Below, piece after piece: positions 49,478-58,075 of a stretch of 64,000 nucleotides of DNA; position 1 is the first letter of the stretch, and each line of letters opens with the position of its first letter. The notes below the pieces were generated by a model. The model did no database searches. It was not told the origin of the DNA and saw only the letters and a program-made list of their open reading frames with translations. Both the position numbers and the translations under genes were made by a program. Source of the DNA: DATATB01 sp036268995 (lineage in GTDB: Bacteria > Planctomycetota > Planctomycetia > Pirellulales > PNKZ01); contig DATATB010000188.1 of assembly GCA_036268995.1 (NCBI GenBank), forward strand, positions 3,979 to 67,978. Reading direction: 5' to 3'.

Positions 49478-51700
49478 ATGAAACGCAATCGCCAGAAACC
49501 GGCACCGCAGCAGCAGCCACAGCACTGGCTGCGCCGGCTGTGGCAGTCGCCGGCGGGCGTGCCGCTGCTGCTGGCCATCGTGGTGATCGTCACTTTCGCC
49601 GATACGCTGGGCGGCGGGTTCGTCCTCGATAATGGGCCGATCATCATCAACGATCCGCGCATCCACGAGGTCAGTCTCGAAAACCTGAAGCTCATCCTGA
49701 CCCAAAACTATTGGTGGCCGACGTATGAAAGCGACTTGTATCGCCCGCTGACGACGTTCAGCTTCCTGTTCAATTACAGCTTGCTGGAAAGCGCGGCGCA
49801 GCCGCTCCAGTATCATATTTTGAACATGATACTGCACTGGGCCAACGCCTGGCTCGTCTACCTGCTGGCTGCGCGGTATCTGGTGCACCGGAGCGCCGCG
49901 CTGATCGTGGCGCTCGTCTTTGCCGTGCATCCGCTGGTGATCGAAGCGGTGACCAACATCATTGGCCGGGCCGATCTGTTTGCGGCCCTGTTCATGCTCG
50001 CCGCGCTGGAATTGCACGCCCGGCTCCGCGCGGGCTCGATCATGCTCCGGCTCCGCGCGCGCTTCGGCCTGGGCCTGTTTGCCTTGCTGGCCGTGTTGTC
50101 GAAGGAAAGCGGCGCGGTGCTGATCGCGCTGATGCTGCTCGACGATCTCAGTCAGCGGCCGGCTGCCGCGTTCGCCGGCCGACTGGCAGCGGCCAGGGCC
50201 TGGCTGCGAGCCGTGCCTTGGAGCAACTATGCCTGCGTCGTGCCATCGATTGTCGTGTTGGCCGTGGCGCGCTACGAACTGCTAAAAAACTCGCCGGTCA
50301 CGTATCAACTGGCCACCGACAATCCGATGGCCTTGGCCGGGTTTTGGACTCGCGAAATGACGGCCGTCAAAGTGTTGGGCTATTATCTGAAGCTTACATT
50401 CTGGCCGGCCGCGCTCTCGTGCGACTATTCGTACAACCAAATTCCGATCTTCGGCTGGACGGCATCCGGCGCCGACCTGGATGCCTGGTTGGGCCTGGCC
50501 GCGGTCGTCGCGCTGGCGGTCGCGGCGCTCGTCGCGTGGCGGCGGCTGCCGGCCGTCTTCTTTTTTCTGGGTTTCGCCTTCATCACGCTGCTGCCGATGT
50601 CGAACCTGGTGATCACGATCGGCACGGTCATGGGCGAGCGGTTCATGTACCTGCCGCTGGTCGGACTGGCCGGAGCGCTCGCCGCCGTGATCGAGTGGTT
50701 CGCAGCCCGCGCGTCGCTGGCGCCGGTGGCCGCATCGCCGCGCGGCCGGCGCATTGCCACGGGCCTGGCCGCCGTCGTGATTGTGGCGCTGGCCGCGCGC
50801 ACCATCGTGCGCAATCTAGATTGGCACGACAATACGCGGCTCTGGCGAAGTGCCGTGCAGGTCTGCCCCAATAGTTTCAAGGTCTACAAGGGGTTGGCCA
50901 CGTCCTTGGCCCGCAACCCGGCCGAACTCGACGAGTGCATCCGTCTGGCCCAGCACGCCGTCAAAGTGATCGACAACAACCCGGTGCCGCTGGAACATTC
51001 GCCCGGCGGACTGTATTGCGATCTGGCGAAATATGAAATCGGCAAGGGCGACCGGATCGCGCAAGCCGGAGGCGATGCCAAGACCGCGGCCGCCTGGTAC
51101 GGCAAGGCCGAGCAAATCCTCCAGCGGGCCATACGCGGCGACCGGGCCGTCAACGCGGCGGCCCGACTGGGTACACTGGCGCGAGGAGTTCCGCCCGACG
51201 AATATCACGACGTCGGCCTGAGGGAGATTTATGAGCTCCAATCGCGGGTATGCTTCCGCCTCAAGCGTTATCCCGAGGCCCTCGAAGCCTGCCGCTGGGA
51301 CGTGCATCTCAAACCGCGCATCGGATCGACCTACATGCTGTGGGCCGACATCTCCGCGGCCAATGGCGATCAGGACGACGCCGCGATTCATTGGATCCAG
51401 GCAATGATTCTGCCGGAGAAGCAGCCGCTTGTCTGGCCGTTGCTCGAGCGGGCTTATGCCGTCCTACGACCCGGCGACCACGCCGTGGTGCGATTGCCAA
51501 ACGGAATCATGTCGCTCAACACGAATGTTCCACTGGTGCGGCAGCACGTGAACCGGGCGTGCCATGACCTGGTCGAGATGATGCTCGAGAACAACTTTCG
51601 GCAAGATGCCGAAGATCAGCGCAAGACGGCAATCGAAAAGTACGGCTGCCCGCCAGCCGTGTTTGCCGATCTGTTCGACCAGCCGGCCGAACCGCACTGA
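49478..51700 (+). CDS. TMTC-like multi-pass membrane protein with TPR-like tail
   Basis: This 740-residue protein has about ten hydrophobic helices in the first 480 residues. Motifs seen in TMTC/O-mannosyltransferase-like proteins are present: YRPLTTFSFLFNYSLL, YHILNMILHWANAWLVYLL, FAVHPLVIEAVTNIIGRADLFAALF and FITLLPMSNLVITIGTVMGERFMYLPLVG. The C-terminal about 240 residues (from NTRLWRSAVQVCPNSFKVYKGLATSLARNPAE) are soluble and helical, resembling tetratricopeptide repeats. A role in glycosylation of exported proteins is an inference. Start ATG 49478 gives MKRNRQKPAPQQQPQ; an upstream GTG/ATG frame to 49424 is less likely. Confidence 0.8.
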   Translation: MKRNRQKPAPQQQPQHWLRRLWQSPAGVPLLLAIVVIVTFADTLGGGFVLDNGPIIINDPRIHEVSLENLKLILTQNYWWPTYESDLYRPLTTFSFLFNYSLLESAAQPLQYHILNMILHWANAWLVYLLAARYLVHRSAALIVALVFAVHPLVIEAVTNIIGRADLFAALFMLAALELHARLRAGSIMLRLRARFGLGLFALLAVLSKESGAVLIALMLLDDLSQRPAAAFAGRLAAARAWLRAVPWSNYACVVPSIVVLAVARYELLKNSPVTYQLATDNPMALAGFWTREMTAVKVLGYYLKLTFWPAALSCDYSYNQIPIFGWTASGADLDAWLGLAAVVALAVAALVAWRRLPAVFFFLGFAFITLLPMSNLVITIGTVMGERFMYLPLVGLAGALAAVIEWFAARASLAPVAASPRGRRIATGLAAVVIVALAARTIVRNLDWHDNTRLWRSAVQVCPNSFKVYKGLATSLARNPAELDECIRLAQHAVKVIDNNPVPLEHSPGGLYCDLAKYEIGKGDRIAQAGGDAKTAAAWYGKAEQILQRAIRGDRAVNAAARLGTLARGVPPDEYHDVGLREIYELQSRVCFRLKRYPEALEACRWDVHLKPRIGSTYMLWADISAANGDQDDAAIHWIQAMILPEKQPLVWPLLERAYAVLRPGDHAVVRLPNGIMSLNTNVPLVRQHVNRACHDLVEMMLENNFRQDAEDQRKTAIEKYGCPPAVFADLFDQPAEPH

Positions 51701-51728
51701 GCGCGGGACACTGCGAACGCCATCCGCC

Positions 51729-53222
51729 TCACAGGCGGCAGACCGCGCGGAACTGCTCGAACGCTGTCTGCCAGCGGTCCGCATCGCGCGGCTCGTACTG
51801 CTCGGTGGAAAAACTGCGCGCCACGATCTCGCGAGCCTGGGCCACCGAGCCGGCCTTGCCCGCCGCCATCGCTTGCAACAGCACATTGCCGATGGCCGTC
51901 GCTTCGGTGGGCCCAGCCACGACGCGGCGACCACACGCGTCGGCCGTGGCCTGGCAAAGCTGACAATTTTGCGATCCGCCGCCGACCACGTGAATGGTTT
52001 CCAGCCGCGAGCCAACCAGATCTTCCAGCGCCGCGAGCACGAACCGGCTTTTGAGCGCCAGGCTTTCGATCGCCACGCGGATCACTTCGCCGGGCGTCTC
52101 GGGCACGCTCTGCCCGGTACGCCGACAATACTCAGCGATCGCGGCGGGCATGTCCGCCGGCGCCAGAAACGCCGCGTCGTCCGGATCGACAAACGAGCGC
52201 AGCGCGGGTGCCTCCTGGGCCAGCCGGGTGAGGGCGTCCCAAGTATAATCGTGGCCGGCCTGCGACCATTTGCGCCGGCATTCCTGCACCAGCCACAAGC
52301 CCGTGATGTTCTTCAACAGCCGCGTCGTGCCGCCGACGCCGCGTTCATTGGTAAAGTTCCAGCCCTGGCATTTTTCGTTGATCACGGGCTCGGTCAGTTC
52401 GACGCCCATCAGCGACCAGGTGCCGCAGCTGATGTAGCACCAGTCGGGCCGCGGCAGCGATCGGCCGAGCGCGGGCACGGCCATCACGGCGCTCGCCGTG
52501 TCGTGCGTCGGTGGCAGGATTACTTCGGCGTGGGCCAGGCCGGTCTCGGCAGCCACGTCCGGCCGCAAGCGGCCGAGGTTCGTCCCCGGCTCCGACAGCG
52601 GCCCGAGCATTGCCGTGGGCAAGTCAAGCCGCTGGAGCAAGTCGCGGGCCCAGTCCTTGGTCTGCGGATTGTAGAACTGCGTGGTCGAGGCGTTCGTGGC
52701 CTCGTTGGTCTTCACACCGGTCAGTAGCCAGTGAAACAAGTCGGGCATCATCAAAAAGGTTTCGGCCATGTCCAGCAGCGGCGAGCCTTGCACGCGCATG
52801 GCCACGACTTGAAACAGCGTGTTGATCGGCAGGAACTGCAAGCCGGTCTGGGCAAAGATTTCGCTGCGAGGCACGCGCTCAAGCACCTGGGCCAGGATGC
52901 CGTCGCAGCGCCGGTCGCGGTAGGAATGCGGATTGCCCAGCAGCGTGTCGCCGCGCCCGAGCAGGGCGAAGTCGACGCCCCAGGTGTCGATGCCGCAACT
53001 GCGCACCTGGCTGCCGAACTTGCCGGCCGCCAGCCGCAGTCCGCGGCGGATTTCGTCCCACAGCCGCAGCACGTCCCAATGCAAGCTATTGGCCACCGGG
53101 ACGGCCGCGTTTTCGAAGCGGTGCAGTTCTTCCAGGGCCAGGCGGCTGCCATTGAACAGGCCAGCCACGACCCGCCCGCTGGAAGCCCCCAAATCGACAG
53201 CCAGATAGGCTTCTTCGCTCAT
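51729..53222 (-). CDS. rhaB: Rhamnulokinase
   Basis: This 497-residue FGGY-type sugar kinase phosphorylates L-rhamnulose (or related ketoses) with ATP. It has the phosphate-1 motif LAVDLGASSGRVVAG, the rhamnulokinase-type CGIDTWGVDFALLGR, NASTTQFYNPQTKDWARDLL, PTHDTASAVMAVP and the ATP-site IHVVGGGSQNCQLCQATADACGRRVVAGPTEATAIGN. Length agrees with the family. I place the start at ATG 53222 (MSEEAYLAVDLG), right after a repeat B palindrome; the GGGGGG before it may serve as ribosome-binding site. Isomerase and aldolase genes are not adjacent. Confidence 0.93.
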   Translation of the reverse strand: MSEEAYLAVDLGASSGRVVAGLFNGSRLALEELHRFENAAVPVANSLHWDVLRLWDEIRRGLRLAAGKFGSQVRSCGIDTWGVDFALLGRGDTLLGNPHSYRDRRCDGILAQVLERVPRSEIFAQTGLQFLPINTLFQVVAMRVQGSPLLDMAETFLMMPDLFHWLLTGVKTNEATNASTTQFYNPQTKDWARDLLQRLDLPTAMLGPLSEPGTNLGRLRPDVAAETGLAHAEVILPPTHDTASAVMAVPALGRSLPRPDWCYISCGTWSLMGVELTEPVINEKCQGWNFTNERGVGGTTRLLKNITGLWLVQECRRKWSQAGHDYTWDALTRLAQEAPALRSFVDPDDAAFLAPADMPAAIAEYCRRTGQSVPETPGEVIRVAIESLALKSRFVLAALEDLVGSRLETIHVVGGGSQNCQLCQATADACGRRVVAGPTEATAIGNVLLQAMAAGKAGSVAQAREIVARSFSTEQYEPRDADRWQTAFEQFRAVCRL

Positions 53223-53232
53223 CGCACCCCCC

Positions 53233-53317
53233 GTAGGCCCGGCGAGCCGAGCCGGGCGGGTATCAAGTTGGCTGACGTAACCCACAACCAGGGTACCGCT
53301 CGGCTCGCGGCACCTAC
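53233..53317. repeat. Repeat B palindrome, copy 2
   Basis: Left arm 53233-53262 (GTAGGCCCGGCGAGCCGAGC...) and right arm 53292-53317 (...GCTCGGCTCGCGGCACCTAC) form an imperfect inverted repeat. It sits in the 5' region of rhaB, 10 bases before its start codon. Confidence 0.82.
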
Positions 53318-53488
53318 AACTAGCACGCTGGCAGAAGTTGGTAAACGGGGGGCTTCGAACTTCTGGCCGTTTAATCCGATAACGTCTACAGAAGCGGCTG
53401 GACCGTTGCCGATATCAATTGTTGACTTTGATAAGCAACATTCGTATCTTTGATTGCACCGTCCCTTGGATTTTAGGGGGACTCCCGC

Positions 53489-54292
53489 GTGACTTCCGCT
53501 TTTCTTGCCGGTATGCCTGGTCCTGCCTTCAACTGTGTGCCGCTCGCCGAGCCGGCAGTCCGGCCGCCGTTGCCACCCATGCCCGAAACCGCCATCGATT
53601 TAGACGAATTGACGCGCCAGAGCGACCTGCTGGAGGGTGCGCAGCCGGCGGACATTATTCGTTGGGCCGTGACGCGCTATTTTCCGCGGCTGACCATGGC
53701 CACGGCTTTTGGCCCCGAGGGGTGCGTCATCCTGCACTTTTTGGCCGAAATCGAGCCGCGGACGCACGTTTTCAACCTCGATACGGGCTACCAGTTCGAC
53801 GAGACGCTCGAGCTGCGCGACCGCATCGCGCGGCGCTACGGCATCGAGGTCGAGCTGAAGCGGCCGGCCCAGACCGTGGCCGAGTACGAGGCCCAGCACG
53901 GCGGCCCGCTATATAAGAAAAACCCTGACCTGTGCTGCCACGACCGTAAGATCTCGGTGCTCGAAGCGGCCACGGTCGGCATGGTGGCCTGGATGACGGG
54001 CATTCGGCGGGATCAGAGCGCAGACCGGGCAAAGGCCCCGATCGTGGGCTGGGACAAGAAGTTCGGCCTCGTGAAGATCAATCCCTTGGCCAATTGGACC
54101 AAGCAGCAAGTCTGGAAGCTGATCACGGATCACGACATCCCCTACAATCCGCTGCACGACCAGGGCTACACGAGCATCGGCTGCAAGCCCTGCACGCGGT
54201 CGGTGATGTTCGGCGAGGACGAGCGCGCCGGCCGCTGGAGCGGCACCGCCAAGACCGAGTGCGGCTTGCACATTATCACCGACAAAACGTAA
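53489..54292 (+). CDS. cysH: Adenylyl-sulfate (APS/PAPS) reductase
   Basis: This 267-residue enzyme reduces activated sulfate to sulfite. The adenylyl-binding start is AFGPEGCVILHFLAEIEP with FNLDTGYQFDET. Catalytic Cys is in KTECGLH near the C-terminus. Two cysteine pairs, DLCCHDRK and GCKPC, are the [4Fe-4S] ligands that mark the APS-preferring type. GIRRDQSADR is the conserved substrate loop. I keep the GTG at 53489 since AGGGGGAC precedes it; the ATGs at 53513 and 53579 are alternatives, and the family core starts after 53579. Downstream is an Rrf2 regulator. Cofactor and function are established for the family. Confidence 0.93.
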   Translation: MTSAFLAGMPGPAFNCVPLAEPAVRPPLPPMPETAIDLDELTRQSDLLEGAQPADIIRWAVTRYFPRLTMATAFGPEGCVILHFLAEIEPRTHVFNLDTGYQFDETLELRDRIARRYGIEVELKRPAQTVAEYEAQHGGPLYKKNPDLCCHDRKISVLEAATVGMVAWMTGIRRDQSADRAKAPIVGWDKKFGLVKINPLANWTKQQVWKLITDHDIPYNPLHDQGYTSIGCKPCTRSVMFGEDERAGRWSGTAKTECGLHIITDKT

Positions 54293-54312
54293 ACGGCCGC
54301 TAAAACCAACGC

Positions 54313-54340
54313 CTCCGGTCGCTCACGCTCCCGGCTCGCC
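54313..54340. repeat. Repeat E single arm
   Basis: CTCCGGTCGCTCACGCTCCC...CTCGCC matches the right arm of the palindrome at 45271-45300. It sits between cysH and the Rrf2 regulator gene, just before the latter's start codon. Confidence 0.8.
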
Positions 54341-54354
54341 AGCGCACAACGCCC

Positions 54355-54780
54355 GTGAAAATCTCCGCTAAAACCGAATACGCCTGCATCGCCATGCTCG
54401 AGCTGGCGGCCAGCTTTGGATCGGGCGATCCGGTGCGGATCGGCAAAATCGCCGACGAACATGGCATCCCGTCCCGGTTCCTGGTGCAGATCCTGCTCCA
54501 GCTCAAAGGCGCCGGCTTCGTCAACAGCACGCGCGGCGCCGCGGGCGGCTACGAGCTGATCCGGCCGCCAGAAGACATCACGCTGGGCGACGTGATGACC
54601 GTGATCGAAGGGCCGGACGAAAGCCCGACCAGCGCCGCCCCCGATTCGCCCGCCGGCAAGATCCTGCAAAGCTGCTGGCACGAGGTGGCCCTCGTCGAGC
54701 ACGAAATGCTGCACGCCATCACCTTCGCCGACCTAATCGAGCGCGCCCGCTCGCAAACCGGCAGCATGTATTACATCTGA
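54355..54780 (+). CDS. Rrf2-family transcriptional regulator
   Basis: This 141-residue regulator has a winged-helix N-terminal domain (residues 1-80; MKISAKTEYACIAMLELA, HGIPSRFLVQILLQLKGAGFVNSTRGAAGGYELIRPPEDITLGDVMTVIEGP). The C-terminal helices include VALVEHEMLHAITFADLIERA. The three-cysteine cluster of IscR-type iron-sulfur regulators is absent; one Cys is present in LQSCWH. The closest role by family and context is CymR-like control of sulfur/cysteine metabolism, since it lies between cysH and cysNC/cysD. Start GTG 54355. It probably acts on the divergent cysNC operon and perhaps on cysH. Confidence 0.9.
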   Translation: MKISAKTEYACIAMLELAASFGSGDPVRIGKIADEHGIPSRFLVQILLQLKGAGFVNSTRGAAGGYELIRPPEDITLGDVMTVIEGPDESPTSAAPDSPAGKILQSCWHEVALVEHEMLHAITFADLIERARSQTGSMYYI

Positions 54781-54800
54781 CGTGCGACTAGGCGGCCGAC

Positions 54801-54896
54801 GAAGAAGAGACCACGGATTTCACTGATACCACGGATACGAGGAAATCCCTGTCTTCCATCCGTGTTATTAGTGAAATCCGTGGTTAAAACTTCTTC
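54801..54896. repeat. Repeat G: long inverted repeat between rrf2 and cysNC
   Basis: Left arm 54801-54830 (GAAGAAGAGACCACGGATTT...) and right arm 54862-54896 (...AAATCCGTGGTTAAAACTTC) are inverted copies of 25-30 bases. The unit ACCACGGATTTCACT recurs inside. It lies at the convergent ends of rrf2 and cysNC. Confidence 0.8.
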
Positions 54897-54911
54897 CTCC
54901 TGCCTGCCAAC

Positions 54912-56849
54912 TTAGGCGGTAATCGCCCCGCGCTTGACGAGGAGCGCGACGATCTTTTCGACGCAGGCGTCGACCGGCAGGCGGTCGGTTTCGAGCACGA
55001 GGTCGGGATTGCGCGGCACGTCGTAGGGCGCGCTGACGCCGGGAAAATCCTGGATCTCGCCGGCATCGGCCTTGGCATACATGCCCTCGGTGTCGCGGGC
55101 GCGGCAGACTTCGACAGGCGCTGACAGGTAGACTTCGATCGCACGGTCCGCACCGATCACGTCGCGGGCCTTCTGCCGCACGTCTTCGCTGGGCGCCAGG
55201 AAGGCGCAGATCGTGATCAGGCCGGCGTCGTTCATCAGTCGGGCCACTTCGGCCGAGCGGCGTAGATTCTCCGAGCGTTCGCCGGCGGTGAAGCCCAAGT
55301 CCTTGCTGATGCCCAACCGCATGTTCTGGCCATCCAGCACGCAGGCAGCGCGGCCCGACTCGAACAGCCGGCGCTCCAGGGCATAGGCGATTGTGCTCTT
55401 GCCGGCACCGGTCAGCCCGGTGAGCAGCACCGTGGCCGGCTGCTGGCCGAAGCGTGCCGCGCGCTCGTCGGCCGTGACCTGGCTGGCGCGGCCTTGCAGG
55501 TCGCCTTGCGGCTCGTGCCGCCAATGGTCTTGGGCAAAGCCGAGCTGGCTGTCGCGATCGATGATCATGCCGGCGCCCACCGTGCCGTTGGTGAGCCGGT
55601 CGATCATGATGAACGCGCCGGTCGCGCGGTTCTTGTTGTAGGCGTCGAAGGCGATCGGCTGATTCAGCGCAATGGTGCATCGCCCGACTTCGTTCATGTT
55701 CAGCACCGGCGCGTTTTCGCGGTGCAGCGTGTTCACGTCCACGCGGTAGCGCAGCGTACTCACGGCGCCCAACGCCAGCTTCGTGGTGTGCTTGATCGAG
55801 TACTGCTTGCCGGGCACCAGCGGCTCGGCGGCCATCCACACGACCATCGCCTCGAGCGTGCGGTCGACGCGCGGCAGATTGCCGGGATGCACGAGCATGT
55901 CGCCGCGGCTGACGTCGATCTCATCTTCCAAGGTGAGCGTCACCGACATGGGCGTAAAGGCCTCTTCCAGCTCGCCATCGTAAGTGCTGATCGAGGCCAC
56001 GCGGCTGCGGCGGCCCGAAGGCACGGCCATGACCTCGTCGCCTTTGCGGACCACGCCCGAGGCCACGGTGCCGGCAAAGCCGCGGAAATTCAGATGCGGT
56101 CGCAGCACGTACTGCACGGGATAACGCATGTCGATCAGGTTGCGATCCGAGGCGATGTGTACCGTTTCCAGGTAGTGCATCAGCGTGCCGCCCTGATACC
56201 AGGGCATGTTCGTGCTGGTCTCGACGACGTTGTCGCCGCGCAGCGCCGAAAGCGGGATAAAGTGCAGGTCGCTGATCTCGAGCTTGGCGGCAAAGTCGCT
56301 GTAGTCGTTCTTGATCTTCTCGAACACTTCCTGTGAGTAGCCGGCCACGTCCATCTTGTTCACGGCCACGACCACGTGCTTGATGCCCAGCAGCGAGACG
56401 ATGAAGCTGTGCCGGCGCGTCTGCGGCATGATGCCGTGCCGCGCGTCGACCAGGATGATGGCCAGATTGCAGGTGCTGGCGCCGGTGGCCATGTTGCGCG
56501 TGTACTGCTCGTGGCCCGGCGTGTCGGCGATGATGAACTTGCGTTTGCTGGTCGAGAAGTAACGGTAGGCCACGTCGATCGTGATGCCCTGCTCGCGTTC
56601 GGCCTTGAGGCCGTCCATCAGCAGCGAAAGGTCGACTTCGCCGCCGGCCGCGCCTTTGCGTTCGCTATCGCGTTTGACCGCCGCCAACTGGTCTTCGTAG
56701 ACCGTCTTCGAGTCGTGCAGCAGCCGGCCGATGAGCGTGCTCTTGCCATCGTCCACGCTGCCGGCAGTCAAAAACCGCAGCAGCTCCTTACGCTCATTCG
56801 CGGCGAGATACGCCTCGATATCCTGGGCAATCAAATCGGCACTAGCCAT
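54912..56849 (-). CDS. cysNC: Bifunctional sulfate adenylyltransferase subunit 1 / APS kinase
   Basis: This 645-residue fusion has an N-terminal EF-Tu-like GTPase (CysN). G1 is AGSVDDGKST, with GITIDVAYRYFSTSKRKFIIADTPGHEQYTRNMATGAS and NKMD. OB-fold domains run to about residue 440. A C-terminal APS kinase follows from about residue 465 (P-loop GLTGAGKST, DGQNMRLGISKDLGFTAGERSENLRRSAEVARLMNDAG). CysN activates sulfate with CysD and GTP; CysC makes PAPS. The usual phospho-Ser segment of CysC (AFISP) reads AFLAPSEDV here. ATG 56849 begins MASADLIAQDIEAYL. It is encoded next to cysD, on the same strand. Confidence 0.95.
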   Translation of the reverse strand: MASADLIAQDIEAYLAANERKELLRFLTAGSVDDGKSTLIGRLLHDSKTVYEDQLAAVKRDSERKGAAGGEVDLSLLMDGLKAEREQGITIDVAYRYFSTSKRKFIIADTPGHEQYTRNMATGASTCNLAIILVDARHGIMPQTRRHSFIVSLLGIKHVVVAVNKMDVAGYSQEVFEKIKNDYSDFAAKLEISDLHFIPLSALRGDNVVETSTNMPWYQGGTLMHYLETVHIASDRNLIDMRYPVQYVLRPHLNFRGFAGTVASGVVRKGDEVMAVPSGRRSRVASISTYDGELEEAFTPMSVTLTLEDEIDVSRGDMLVHPGNLPRVDRTLEAMVVWMAAEPLVPGKQYSIKHTTKLALGAVSTLRYRVDVNTLHRENAPVLNMNEVGRCTIALNQPIAFDAYNKNRATGAFIMIDRLTNGTVGAGMIIDRDSQLGFAQDHWRHEPQGDLQGRASQVTADERAARFGQQPATVLLTGLTGAGKSTIAYALERRLFESGRAACVLDGQNMRLGISKDLGFTAGERSENLRRSAEVARLMNDAGLITICAFLAPSEDVRQKARDVIGADRAIEVYLSAPVEVCRARDTEGMYAKADAGEIQDFPGVSAPYDVPRNPDLVLETDRLPVDACVEKIVALLVKRGAITA

Positions 56850-56863
56850 CGGGCCAAACCTCG

Positions 56864-56985
56864 AAAGAGTGAAAAGTGAAAAGTGAAAAGTGAAAAATAG
56901 GAAAAGCCAAGCAGAAGGCGCAACGCGCGTCTCTTCGTCCGTCACTTTTCACTTTTCACTTTTCGCTTTTCACTTCTCTTCACCT
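56864..56985. repeat. Repeat D: inverted GTGAAAAGT array between cysNC and cysD
   Basis: Left block 56864-56900 (tandem GTGAAAAGT) and right block 56941-56985 (tandem ACTTTTCAC) can form a long AT-rich hairpin. It lies between cysD (upstream on the minus strand) and cysNC. Such a stem could affect transcript stability between the two genes. Confidence 0.8.
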
Positions 56986-56993
56986 TTTCAGTT

Positions 56994-57902
56994 CTAAAAA
57001 TATCCTTCCCGCTTCTTCTGCTCCATCGAGCCGGATTCGTCGTAGTCGATCACGCGGCCTTGCCGCTCGCTGGTACGGGCCAGCAGCATTTCTTGGATAA
57101 TTTCGGGCAGCGTCGTGGCGGGCGATTCAATGGCGCCAGTCAGCGGGTAGCAGCCCAGCGTGCGGAAACGCACCAGCCGCGGCTCGATCTTCTCGTTCGG
57201 CTCCAGCGGAAACCGGTCGTCATCGACCATGATCAGATTGCCGTCGCGCTCGACCACCGGCCGCATGGCCGCATAGTACAAGGGCACGATCGGGATCTTT
57301 TCCAGGTGGATGTATTGCCACACGTCCAGCTCGGTCCAGTTCGACAGCGGAAAGACGCGGATGCTTTCGCCCTTGTTCACCTTGCCGTTGTACAGGTTCC
57401 AGAGCTCGGGCCGCTGGTTTTTGGGATCCCATTGATGGAAGCGGTCGCGGAACGAATAGACCCGCTCCTTGGCCCGCGATTTTTCTTCATCGCGCCGGGC
57501 TCCGCCGAACGCAGCGTCGTAGCCGCCGGCCGTGAGCGCTTGCAGCAGTGCCTGGGTCTTCAGGGCGTTGGTGTATTTCGCGCTGCCGTGGGTGAAGGGG
57601 GTAATGCCCTGTTCAACCGCGTCGCGATTGGTGTGTACGATCAGCTTCAGGCCGTTCTCTTTGCAGAACTGGTCGCGGAAGGCGATCATCTCGCGGAACT
57701 TCCACGTCGTGTCGATGTGCAGCAGCGGAAACGGCAGCTTGGCCGGGTGAAAGGCCTTGATCGCCAGGCGCACCATCACGGCCGAGTCTTTGCCGATGGA
57801 GTAGAGCATCACCGGGTTTTCGAACTCGGCGGCCACCTCGCGAATGATCTGGATGCTCTCGGATTCGAGCTGCCGCAAATGGGTCAGGTTGTACGATGCC
57901 AT
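56994..57902 (-). CDS. cysD: Sulfate adenylyltransferase subunit 2
   Basis: This 302-residue ATP-PPase forms adenylyl sulfate with CysN. It has the PP-loop SIGKDSAVM (residues 35-43), HIDTTWKFREMIAFRD, AFGGARRDEEKSRAKERVYSFRDRFHQWDPKNQRPELW, SNWTELDVWQYI and RTLGCYPLTGA. Length fits (E. coli protein 302). The ATG 57902 gives MASYNLTHLRQLE; an N-terminal extension to 57959 is unlikely. The operon with cysNC is interrupted by a 144-base hairpin-rich spacer (repeat D). Confidence 0.97.
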   Translation of the reverse strand: MASYNLTHLRQLESESIQIIREVAAEFENPVMLYSIGKDSAVMVRLAIKAFHPAKLPFPLLHIDTTWKFREMIAFRDQFCKENGLKLIVHTNRDAVEQGITPFTHGSAKYTNALKTQALLQALTAGGYDAAFGGARRDEEKSRAKERVYSFRDRFHQWDPKNQRPELWNLYNGKVNKGESIRVFPLSNWTELDVWQYIHLEKIPIVPLYYAAMRPVVERDGNLIMVDDDRFPLEPNEKIEPRLVRFRTLGCYPLTGAIESPATTLPEIIQEMLLARTSERQGRVIDYDESGSMEQKKREGYF

Positions 57903-58075
57903 GCCGCCAGTCCGGGGAAATGAAACCAAAAAAGAGAACCAACCCGGACCGTACCACACAACCGCCCGGCATCGCTAGCTCACCTGAGGCACTCGACCGT
58001 CAGTGCTTGCCCAAATTAACACTTGGCGGCCGGCCAGGCCCGTGAAAGTGGGGCAGCGCTTGATCCGCGGTACGA

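Noticed and set aside
56864..56985. GTGAAAAGT array considered as a CRISPR
   Set aside because: Units are contiguous without spacers and form an inverted pair; no cas genes are present.
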